Source: Chara braunii
Taxonomy: Eukaryota > Streptophyta > Charophyceae > Charales > Characeae
DNA length: 44,651 nucleotides
Reading direction: 5' to 3'
NCBI GenBank assembly: GCA_003427395.1
Contig: BFEA01000338.1
Span: 1,239,974-1,284,624, forward strand
In this document: positions 22,182 through 33,579 of the stretch, piece by piece
Layout: each line of letters starts with the position of its first letter
Numbering within the stretch: position 1 is the first letter of the stretch
Notes under the pieces: generated by a model
Told to the model about the DNA's origin: nothing
Database searches by the model: none
What the model saw: only the letters and a program-made list of their open reading frames with translations
Position numbers and translations under genes: made by a program

Positions 22182-24569
22182 CGGTACTAACCTGTGAAGG
22201 TGGCGCCTTGATGCAGGTACATCGAAGATGAAGCTGGAGATATGGCGCCACAGGTAAGTCTCCTTGGCCTCCGCCAACCATCTCTCTCTCCTAATAGCGC
22301 CCAGCGCTGAAGACTACTGCTAACGCTACTACTACTACTGCAGCGCCTACAGAGAGCTGCTGCCGAATCCTGAAGACTGCTTCCTGCCTCCTGCACGTGA
22401 AGTGCCTGGGAAGTTCCTATGAACTACCTCGTGACTGTCTCCGACTCCTGCAGCCTGCAGGGCGGGCCAGTCCTATATAGTGCTGGCCCGTCCAGGAGGC
22501 TGCTCTTGCCAATGCCAAAACGTGCCAGACCCTGGTGTTGAAGTTCAAACAAAGGTTGTCTTGAAAACAGGCCAAAAACGGCCTGTGCTAAAAACCCTGG
22601 TCTGGTGCCTAAGTTTCAGGGCAGGTCGACTTTACGAGGGCCTGAAAATGCCCCTCGTTTTCAGGCTTTTAGGCTGAAACGACACAGGGCCTGTAGGCCC
22701 TCGTTTTCAGGCTTTCAGGCTGAAACGACACAGGGCCTGTAGGCCCTCGTTTTCAGGCTTTCAGGCTGAAAACGACACAGGGCCTGTAGGTCCTTGTTTT
22801 CAGGCTTTCAGGCTGAAAACGACACAGGGCCTGTAGGGCTCTTACTTTCCTTGTTTGGTCGGGCCTTGCAGGCCCATGTGGATGCACAGTATGCCACACA
22901 AGGGTGCAGTGTGCAAGGCAGAAGCATGGTGGGGCAACGTGATGCAGAGGCATGGCGCGGGGCTGCAAGGCAGAGGGAAGGCGAAGCGGCCCGAGGCTAA
23001 GGGCACGACCCACTGCAACAGAAGGGGCCCCGAGAAAACTACCTGAAGTTGCCTGCGATCCGGATTGGTGTCTTGCCCTTTGCCCCAGACAGGCAGGCCC
23101 ACAGGCATTTTTTCCCGTGTAACCCCCCTGCTGGTCCTGCCACGTTGCGGAATGCCCATGTCAATTCATGTGGCTAGGAGGTTGTGTGGTACTGTCAAAC
23201 TCATACTTTTGAACTGCAGTCTCAATGAAAGTCACCTTGTTGATCACTCCCTCCACTCTGCGCCCTCCGGCCTGTCAGGCTTGGAATTCTCTGTCTCCCT
23301 CTCCCTCTCTAACACTCCCTCTCCCCCTCTCTCTCTCACACACACACACGCAATGCAGAGGGGGGGGAAGGTGTAGTAGAGGATCAATAACGAGAAGAGA
23401 GACGCGGGGAAGCAGCGGGACGAAAGAGAACGACTCCAGACAATGACAAAGGTGGTCGAGATGCACGTTGGGTCTCGAGAAAGGTGAGTGAGGCAGAAGG
23501 TTGCGAGCAGGAGAAGAGTGGGAAGAGGATGTCAGGAGAGTGGAGGAGGTGGAAGGCTTGGGAAGGGGGACGCAATATTTCAAGGGAAGGCGGGGTCGGG
23601 ATAGGTGGAGGACCGCATAGACACAGAGGAAGGCCGTCATCCCTCCAATGCCTAAGGGGCATTTTGAAAGATAAAAGGGCTGGTAGGCTATATGAGAATT
23701 TGTTGCGCCCTTGGAAAATTTGTACGTACTGAGAGTATTTTAACAAGACAGACAGGTACACAGTAGGGGTATATCGTAAACATAACTGGTCGAACAGACG
23801 GGATGGGATACGTCTTTTATTGTCAGAAGGATATTCCGCTTCACCATATGACCTCTTAGAAGCACTTCGGCATTTTCCTAATCTTTTGGGAGTCTATCAC
23901 AAGTTTGCCCGTTTTCAAAAGGTCTTTCGATTAGTTATGTGCTGTGACTACCCAGCACCTTGCCTGGGCTTCGCACGACCTGGACCACCAACGTGGGAAG
24001 ACCCAAATGACCCATGGTGTCCCAAGCCAGCTTGGACTGGCCACACAATTTCAGTGTCCCACAAAATTTTAGCACTTATTTCTGGCAGGCACAATACTAC
24101 CAAAGAACACACTCAACTGCAATTTTCTTTCCCAACAGGCCGAAAACGTTCTGATCAAAACACATAGGACAAACATGAATGCAATCCAAATTCTTGCGAC
24201 ACGACTAACTGGCATTTTTTTGGAGTGACATGCAATGATTTCGATTCCATTCAATCATGAATCCCAACATACACATGCAATGATCTTTTTCAGATCGATT
24301 TGTCTTAATGGGTCTTAAAGCAGTTCAATTAGAATAAAGAGGAGCCCAATTATGCAAATTAGTGCTGCAAAGGAACATAGAACAAAAGACTGACCTATAT
24401 GATGAAGCAGAGTGACTCCCACATTATTTGCATGAGCCATGCCCGCCATCGTCACACAGGGGACACCCATGTACAACGATTCACAAGTTGTAGTTGTCCC
24501 CGCATAAGGAAAAGTATCCAGGCTGTTAACGTACACATACAAGCGTGAGACGATCAGAATTAGATAACC

Positions 24570-24633
<64 letters not shown>

Positions 24634-27600
24634 GGTCTACTCTTCCCGGCATCCTCACCCCTTTGCATTCTCCATCCTTCACAATTCAAATCCCACTTGC
24701 CCCCCACTTTCATTTCACAAGCTCTCTCTCTCTCTCTCTGTGTGTGTTGCCATCATGGAAAGTTTCCAGTGCACGTGATTTCGAGTTGGAGTCGCCAGGA
24801 AGGATCCGTCTAGAGAAGGTACCCTAGCCCTTCTCAGAACAACTGCAGATTCGGGCTCCAGCTTATCAAACACTCTCTCTTCCCTCTCATTCATCCTCCA
24901 CAGAGGAAGCTCATGAGATCAACAGAAGACAGCTTCACTTTCACTTGCTTTTCCTCTTCCTCACTTTCATGTGCATCCTTTTTCCTTCCTTTCTTTTTCC
25001 CCATGTGTGTCCTACTATTGGTCACTAGTTTTTTGACATCTGATCCATCAAGCTATCTCCTGTTACTGAGCAGCATACGCTCCAAGACATGCACGGAACA
25101 TTCAGAGATTCAATTTGACATGCTGATATCAGACCAGATATACTCCAAAAATGTGACACTAGGGACAAAAGAGCCCCCCATGAGCACCAGGCCTGAAACA
25201 TTTGTTACAAGCAATAAAAGTATTCACTCAACATCTTCTCAGAGCGCATCGCATCTCTGTGAGTGCATATCATCACCCTGTCCCTAACCATCTCTGTAAT
25301 AGCCAGAAGCGTCAGAGCACCTCAGAAGACATGTACCTCAACATCCACAGAAGACATGTACCTCAACATCCACAGAAGACATGTACCTCAACATCCACAG
25401 AAGACATGTAACTAGTAACATGAGTGCCAAAGCACAAAAATGAAGGGAAAGTTGTGAAATTTTGAAACTAAGTCTTCGGCATCAGGAGACACAGAGGCCA
25501 TAGTTGTCCCTACATATGTACTGGACAAGAGAAGCACCGATAATAGGACAAGAAAAGAGAACAAAGTGCGCCAGAAGGTGGGTTCGGCAAACGGATGGCA
25601 ATCTGAGAAATCCCAAAAGAGCGGAAAAGACCAAATCAGGCCACAAACCGACGAAAGGGCAGAAGTTAGAACAAGAGGGGAGGTTGAACAAAGATGAGGT
25701 GGAAGACAAGGACTGGGGGGAGGAACAGAACGGGGAGGGAAACAACGGAGAGGAGATGACAAATAGATTGAAACAGGAAAGAAATGGAAGTTAGGCCCTG
25801 TTTTCTTCTGAAGGGAAGTTATCTCCCTTCAGAGGTAACATTGTGAATCGCATGTACTGGCTTACTGACCTTATGTCCATCAAAGAATACGACTGCATGT
25901 GGTCATGGTTTAGAAGAATGAGTGGCAGGAGATCGATACGCACGGAGTCCACCCCCTCTGCTTCCATTGTACTCATGAACCTCTCGCTGACACTGCTGCA
26001 AGAGAATGGCTTGCACTTCACCACCAGCCGGGAATTTGGCACTTCCCTCAGGATACGTGCCCAGACCCTAATAACTTTTGGAGTTATCTGCAAGCCCCCA
26101 AACCCAAAAACAAAACACATGGTGAGCATAAACTCCATACTTGCACTAACGAAACCCATCACCTTGTACGCTGAGATAACAAAATTCCAAACTTCGCTTT
26201 TTCAGAAAGAGTAGCGTAAAAGCTATTGTACCACACCGCAACACTCCCTGAAATTTGATAGTGACCGTACTTGCTTGGTAAAAACTCGCTAAAAATATTA
26301 GACAACACAGTCAAAAAACATGCAAGGCTCAGCCATTTCACGTAACAAGAGCAGAACCTTTACAGCTCATACACATCTGCTGTATAGATGAGTGCACTGT
26401 TATCTGGCCAGTTGGCCTAGTGATCACTATTGCTGGTTCCCTCAAAGATCAACCCCCTAAGGATGGCAAAGGTAAACATAACAAGTTTGAAAACATCGAT
26501 ACCTAAAGATTCCACTCTCCGTACCACCACTGAAACACTCATTCAACACAGTACTATTGATCTCACCTTCAGGATGCTTTCTCCTTTAATTACCTATCCA
26601 TGTAGGCTCTTTTTTTGTGCGCCCAGGCACAAATGTCGTGCTCAGACACAGGTGCTGGTTGTGTGTGAGCAGCACCCAGGCACGGTCCTGCCAGCCCCAG
26701 TGCAACATCAAAAAAAAATAATTCAAATGATTCTAAAAAGAACTATGATGTGCACTTTTGCCTGACAGGCACCTCATCATTCCTACTTGAATCGAAGATG
26801 AAAAGAAAACTGAGAAATCAAACTAAGGCACCCCCTTCAACCCCTTTAAGCCCATTTAACACCCCCCTTCCCCCCACTTACAGTCGACTGAAAAACAAAA
26901 AAGACCCCGGATCTGGGTTGCTTCTGGTCAGTACAGAAAATCCCCACCGAAACACCTACGGAAAAAGAACAAAAAATCCAGAGTTCCAATATGCCCGTGG
27001 TACCCTGGGTAGGCAGACACCTGGGGCGACCGGAACAGATGCAGATGCACACCCCTTTCAGCCCAGTCATCCATCAGTTTCAAAACGTTATTTTATATAT
27101 AAATCATATATATCGTCAGACAGCTGCCCGGTAAACCGTAGGCAGCAAGGGAGAAGAAGACAACAAACGAGGGGCTGTGACAAACTATTCCGTCCGAGTT
27201 TCACAGAATCATCAGGAGGCTGATATATATACATATATCATTTTTTTGCCATTTCATATATAAATTATTCATAGATATATATATATATATAAAATATAGA
27301 GCTCCAGCTGTTCAAACTTCCACTCAACTTCCCCGAAATCCAAACACTCTCCTTGCCATCTACCCAAGCCCTCCCTTGCTTAAGGGGTGTTATTTCCAAC
27401 ATTTTCAACTCCAGCATACCATGCATGAGTACTGCAAATGAATACTCTCCGCACAAAGCCAAGAACAGCCCGTAGCTCATACGGTGAGATGATGTCTGAG
27501 ATATTAAGAATACCTTGGCAAGGTTGTTGAAGCTACCAAAAGTGACAAAACCACCGGTCAATGCTGGTGTTGGAGCCACAGGCCCTGCTTCTGGTGATGG

Positions 27601-28227
27601 AGTGTAGCACAGGAAACATTTTGGCAGTCGCACCAGCTCTTCCACATGCCTGCAGGAAAACAACATACACACTACAGCCCTTAGCCTTCACCGAANNNNN
27701 NNNNNATTTTGGCAGTCGCACCAGCTCTTCCACATGCCTGCAGGAATACAACATACACACTACAGCCCTTAGCCTTCACCGAATGCAAAAAATGAAAACA
27801 GACAAATAGCACAGGAAACAGCAGTGATTGAGTACACACTACCCTCTCTCCATGTTCTGCCCCGTGTTTACTGCCCATATAAAATACACTGCTGTCTGCT
27901 ATGATTCTAATTCCAGTCAGCAATCACCAGGGGAGAACTACTTGGAACCACACCAGCAGGGAAAACAGGCATGGCCTCCTAGTGCACCAGCAGTATCCCT
28001 GGGACAAAAAGAGCATGATTGTGCCAGGCTATCTCCTGGGATTTCCGCCCACTCATCAGGAGGTTGTTTGTGAGCTCTTACGAAGAGAGAGACTTGTAGT
28101 TATTGCTCTCTGCACCCGAAGTACAGCGATGACAATTCAAGAACAATGTAATCCGGATTAATCACATGTGAGACCGGAACAGACTCTTCGTTGCTATCTG
28201 AAGAGACAGAGTGAGAAAGTAGAGCAC

Positions 28228-28282
<55 letters not shown>

Positions 28283-30964
28283 ACACACACACACGCACAC
28301 ACACACACAGAAACACAGAGTGGAGGAACACTCACTTCTGTTTGGTGGTGGGAGGATCTGCGAATGAATCAGTGAGACGGTAGTCAATTGTCGAGAGTCC
28401 AGTCGTGTTCGGGTATCCAATCCAGGTCACCTGTCATCACAAGCCAACGGAACAAGTCTTCCATCTCAGTACCTTGCACCATGTGTTTTATGTCCGAGGC
28501 CACGGTCCCATCACTTATGGCTGTTATTTATTTTCCTGCTCTGGGCCTCTGGTTTTACGAAACACAAAGAAGGAACCCTCCATGTACAATCATCCATCCA
28601 ATGCACCACCTTTCACAGAGCTTTCCTTCCTTTTTCTCCCCTTTTTCCACTCCTTTTTCTACAGCACCTCGCAGAAACACACCACAGACATCACTTTGAC
28701 CTGTAAAGCTCGTGTGAGAATGCAGGATGGAAAGCACAGTGAACGTGAGGAGCAGACGTGAAGAAAACGAAGGTGGACAGACATATTACATACCTGGACA
28801 GGAGCTGGACGACAAGCCATTACGCCCAACCTATTATTGGCAGTATGACCAGTTAGCTCCACAAGTATGTCAACCTTGTCCTCACGAACAGCTGCAGCAA
28901 CCTTCTTCTCATCAAGTCCATAAATGTCACGCCAGAGGCCACCTTTCTTGAGCACCATATCCTTGAAGCGGAGAGTTTTGCAATCAGCCTACACAACTCC
29001 AAGGGAACAACCACAAAGTCATGTTAGATATTCAGCTTATACCTGCTCAGAAGTACTGTTTCTAGTGTCATATTTGCAATCATCAGATACTGCATTCACC
29101 ATCACATCCACTTGTACACATTTCTGCGATCACTTCTTCTGCATATCCAAGTCACAAGTGGTTTAGCTCTTCACAACCGATGAGGCACCCAGCTCCATTC
29201 ATAACAAAGCACCACAACTGTGCACCACCAATCAACAAACTCCCACACTCTTACACACCCATAACCTCCTGACCCGACTTCATCAAACCGGAAAGAATTT
29301 CTGAGGGGTCCGTTATGCAACTTGTTTCAGGAAGTCCAGTTATCGATAACATTAGCAAATTTCCTACAGTCTGAAGCTCCCCACAGGCCTTTTCTTCAAC
29401 CCAAGTCACTGACCTGGAAAGTAGTGCAATGCTGGAGGTAGTGCATAAAAAAAATTCTCACAACTTTCCCATGCCTTCTGTTTTCCTTTTTGCACGCCTT
29501 AGTTTACGACCTCACAAGCCAAATCCTAAAGAGAAGTGCCAATCCTCGAACATTTCCCAAAGACATTAACACCCCAATTCCTGCAGACCTTAACGCTGAG
29601 GATAGGAAGTTGATCCAGGGCAATGTTCCCACAACAGAATGGTGGCCTTGTACTACAGGTGCATTTGTACGCCCCAGGGAGGGGACTAATGCTTGGTTTG
29701 AAGTCTGTGAAGTGCAGGCCACTGAAGTGCTATCCGGGGCCATACTAACGGTATTGAGCAACACCGAAAAAAGGCGCATTGAAGATGACCACCAGAGAGA
29801 GAACAGAGTTCATACGCTCAAGCCATTGCTCTCCTCACCGTTTTGAAAATCCAACCACCGGAAACAGCTGGGAGCACAAAACTTTTAGTCAAAAAATGTT
29901 TTGCCATCCTACATCTTTTTTTTTTTTTAAGATGTAGGATGACAAAACGTTTTCTCTTCTCTAAATACTATAAACCAAGAAGCGGGTCTCACGTGACGGA
30001 CCCAACAGAAACCGGGCGCCGCCACGCGGGACCGCTCCCGGCCAGTGGGCAAGGGGGAACCGGTGTGAGTCCGCGACTTCAGCTTTTCCCAACCGGTGTG
30101 AGCCCGCGACTTCAATTTTTTGGGAACCGGTGTTTTCCGGGAACCGGTGTCAGTCCGTGAGGGGGGTTTTGGCGGATCGGACGGACCCAACAGAAACCGG
30201 GCGCCACCACGCAGGACCGCTCCCGACCAGTGGGCAAGGGGGAACCGGTGTGAGTCCGCGACTTCCGCTTTTCCCAACCGGTGTGACCCCGCGACTTCAA
30301 TTTTTTGGGAACCGGTGTTTTTCGGGAACCGGTGCCAGTCCGTGAGGTGGGTTTTGGCGGATCGGAATCCGCATCGCAAGGTTAGGAAGATACAGCGCCC
30401 GCTTTTTTTTTTTCTGTGGCGGATCCAAATTCGCAGCGCAAGCGCGGGAGGATACAGCGCCCCCTTTTTTTTTCCCTGTGAGTCGTTCACCGAGTGCAGC
30501 CTCTGCAGGGCTTGGCGACTTGCACGCGGCATGCCTTGATGCATGCACACAAAGGCACGTAAAGGGCCAGGTATGTGTCTTTGTATTTCTCTCTCTCTCT
30601 TTCCCATTTGTTTTTTTCCCGTTTTTTGCGAGCACGAGAGAGTATCGTATCATGAACACAAACAAACAAACAAACAAACAGGGGGGAGAGAGAAACAGAG
30701 AGAGAGATAGAGAGAATCCTGGTCGCGTAGTCCCCGAGCCGATCCACAGAGAGAGAGAGAGAGAGAGCCACGCTACCTACCCGGGCCTCGGTGGACTACA
30801 TCGTTTTTGGGCACGGCACGTAAAGGGCCAGGTATGTGTCTTTGTGATTCTCTCTCTCTTTCCCATTTGTTTTTTTCCCGTTTTTTTGCGAGCACGAGAG
30901 AGTATCGTATCATGAACACAAACAAACAAACAAACAGGGGGGAGAGAGAAACAGAGAGAGAGAC

Positions 30965-31015
<51 letters not shown>

Positions 31016-31241
31016 CCTGGTCGCATAGTCCCCGAGCCGATCCACAGAGAGAGAGAGAGAGAGCCACGCTACCTACCCATGCCTCGGTGGACTACGTTTT
31101 TGGGCACGTGCACGGTGTCGGAACTTCGGAATAGAGAGAGAGAGAGAGAAAGAGAGGGAGAGAGAGAGAGAGAGCCACGCTACCAACCCGGGCCTCGGTG
31201 GACTACTTCGTTTTTGGGCACGTGTACGGTGTCGGAACTTC

Positions 31242-31289
<48 letters not shown>

Positions 31290-31363
31290 TGCGACGTCGT
31301 TGCTGTTCGCATGGGATCTTTTTGCTCTGCTTTTTTTTTTCCCCCGACTTTTCTACCTCCCTT

Positions 31364-31424
<61 letters not shown>

Positions 31425-31479
31425 GCTACCTACCTTGGCCTCGGTGGACTACTTCGTTTTTGGGCATGTGTACGGTGTC

Positions 31480-31528
<49 letters not shown>

Positions 31529-31744
31529 TAGATAGATAGAGAGAGAGAGAGAGACAGAGCGAGATGCGACGTCGTTGCTGTTCGCATGGGACCTTTTAGC
31601 TCTGCTTTTTTTTTTTCCAACTTTTCTACCTCCCTTCGCTTCTCCCTTCGCTTCACAGATATCGATTGTTTTTGGTTTCTTCTGTTTTTTAAGATGTTAT
31701 GTGCTCTGAGAGAGAATCCTGGTCGCACAGTCCCCGAACCGATC

Positions 31745-31789
<45 letters not shown>

Positions 31790-32329
31790 TAGCATATCAG
31801 AAAGTGAAATGCACCGAAAGCCTAGGATCTAGCAATGACGAAAGTGGCAACAACCAGCAGCATAGGTGCAACATTCACAAGGTGTCAATGTGCGCGACGC
31901 AAAGAGTGAAACAACGGGAAATCAATAACAACACATTCGTATCATCATCATCATAGNCTGGGAAGCAGCGCAGCGGAAGATCTAGTATCAAAGGACACGT
32001 GGACAAAAACATGAAAGGGAGAAACTTTGGAAGGGCAAGACACCAGAAAGATTGCCCTTCCGCTCACACACATGGGGAGAGATCCATAGACATGCGAGAG
32101 AGAAGGGGGAGGGACATAGAGGTAGCCAAGTCCAACCCAAGTCTGATCTCCGAATGTCGCACACAGTTCAATCCCAATGTAGAGTGTAAGTCCGATCTGA
32201 ATGTCGTGTCCAATAAGGCAGAAGGCCGTGTCCAAACAATGTCTGCACTTACCTCTATCTCTACTCTGATAAAGAAGAAGAAGAAGAAGAAGAAGAAGAA
32301 CTTCGGAGTAGGAGGAGAAGAGGAGAGGA

Positions 32330-32364
<35 letters not shown>

Positions 32365-33309
32365 AGAAGAAGAAGAAGAAGAAGAAGAAGAAAGCTGGGT
32401 GCTTTCTGCACTTACCTGGCGATGGCTGAACTTGCAGGTACCGCGGAGCCAGCTATGGCGCTGGGCAGGTAAGTCCTCTTCTCTCTCTCTCTCTCTCTCT
32501 CTCACTCCACTACCCTCCTCGGCGCTGGACTCCTCCAGCGCTGTGCCTCATGGTCGATGAGCAGCGCAGCTGCAGTCTCGAAATGGCGCAGCAGGGAGTC
32601 TCCAAAATAGCGCATCAGCCAAGTTCCTGAACCAGCATAACGCTGGATTTCTCCTGGTACCTTCTGTGTCCGAACTGGGCAATGGCCCAGCTTAAGTAGT
32701 GCTGGGCCAGGACTGAAAACCCACGGCCTGCGTTCTGGACCGTGCAGATCGAAACTCCGATCCACGGTCCAGATCGCAGGCTTCGAAAACTGGTTCAGTC
32801 CTTGGCCTAAAACGGCCTGCCTGGGTCCCTACCGGACGTCCAGGCCCTGTCCAGGATTAATCTTCCTGGTACCTGGCTTCAAACCGGTCCTGTGTGGACG
32901 TACCCGGCCTCAACGCCGGCCTGGGTTCGAACAGGTCAAAATCTGTTCGAAAACAAAAGAAAAGGTCCAAACGTTTTTAGGAGCTCAGCCTCTGGGCCCT
33001 GTCTCTTATACACATCTAGATGTGTATAAGAGACAGACAGTACACCCGTTAGAAAAACAGCAGCAAATAAATAAAATAAAGACTATAAAAATAATCTAAA
33101 GCTGGCGTTTTTCTGATGCAGGCCCAAGTAAAAATGCCATAGGGCCTTCAGGTTGCGGTGACGCGACCTAGGGCCCCTATTCCAACCTCGGGTCCCGTGA
33201 GGGGCCCGTGTGTAGGCTTTCAGCATGTAACAGAGAGAGAGAGCCACGCTAGCTACCCGGGCCTCGATGGACTACGTTTTTCGGCACGTGTACGGTGTCG
33301 GAACTTCGG

Positions 33310-33364
<55 letters not shown>

Positions 33365-33442
33365 GACGTCGTTGCTGTTCGCATGGGATCTTTTTGCTCT
33401 GCTTCTTTTTTTTTTCCCCGACTTTTCTACGTCCCTTAACAC

Positions 33443-33475
<33 letters not shown>

Positions 33476-33540
33476 AAGAGAGAGAGGGAAAGAGAGAGAG
33501 AGCGAGAGAGAATCCTGCTCGCATAGTCCCCGAACTGATC

Positions 33541-33579
<39 letters not shown>

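Larger units (their letters stand above)
22187..22860 (-). mobile_element. LTR-like fragment with 46-bp upstream array and TATA hairpin
   Basis: On the minus strand a four-copy, 46-47 bp tandem array precedes a TATA box flanked by a perfect 8-bp inverted repeat (22,463-22,490), and GA runs follow at 22,137-22,178. The layout resembles a U3 enhancer array, core promoter and transcribed leader. No pol sequence is attached, so it would be a solo LTR or non-autonomous element. Confidence 0.45.
17674..24394 (-). other. SPY last intron, 6.7 kb, repeat-filled
   Basis: From right to left it holds a CT tract region, a 46-bp tandem array (22,650-22,838), LTR-like fragments at about 22.1-22.9 and 20.4-21.2 kb, direct repeats at 19.94 and 21.35 kb, a 126-bp tandem duplication at 19,046, the MITE at 18,245, and CT/GT microsatellites at 17,876-18,100. 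I see no exon of SPY or of another gene. Confidence 0.7.

Noticed and set aside
25324-25412. CRISPR-like repeat array
   Set aside because: The 25-bp units are directly contiguous without spacers, and the genome is eukaryotic. It is a minisatellite.
27706-27737. A third duplicated SPY exon
   Set aside because: Only the part also present on the other side of the N gap is repeated, with one mismatch in 78 bp. An assembly overlap explains it better than a true duplication.
30997-31560. Arg/Glu-repeat proteins on the plus strand and Ser/Leu-repeat proteins on the minus strand
   Set aside because: They are translations of (GA)n runs and move with the microsatellites in every frame.
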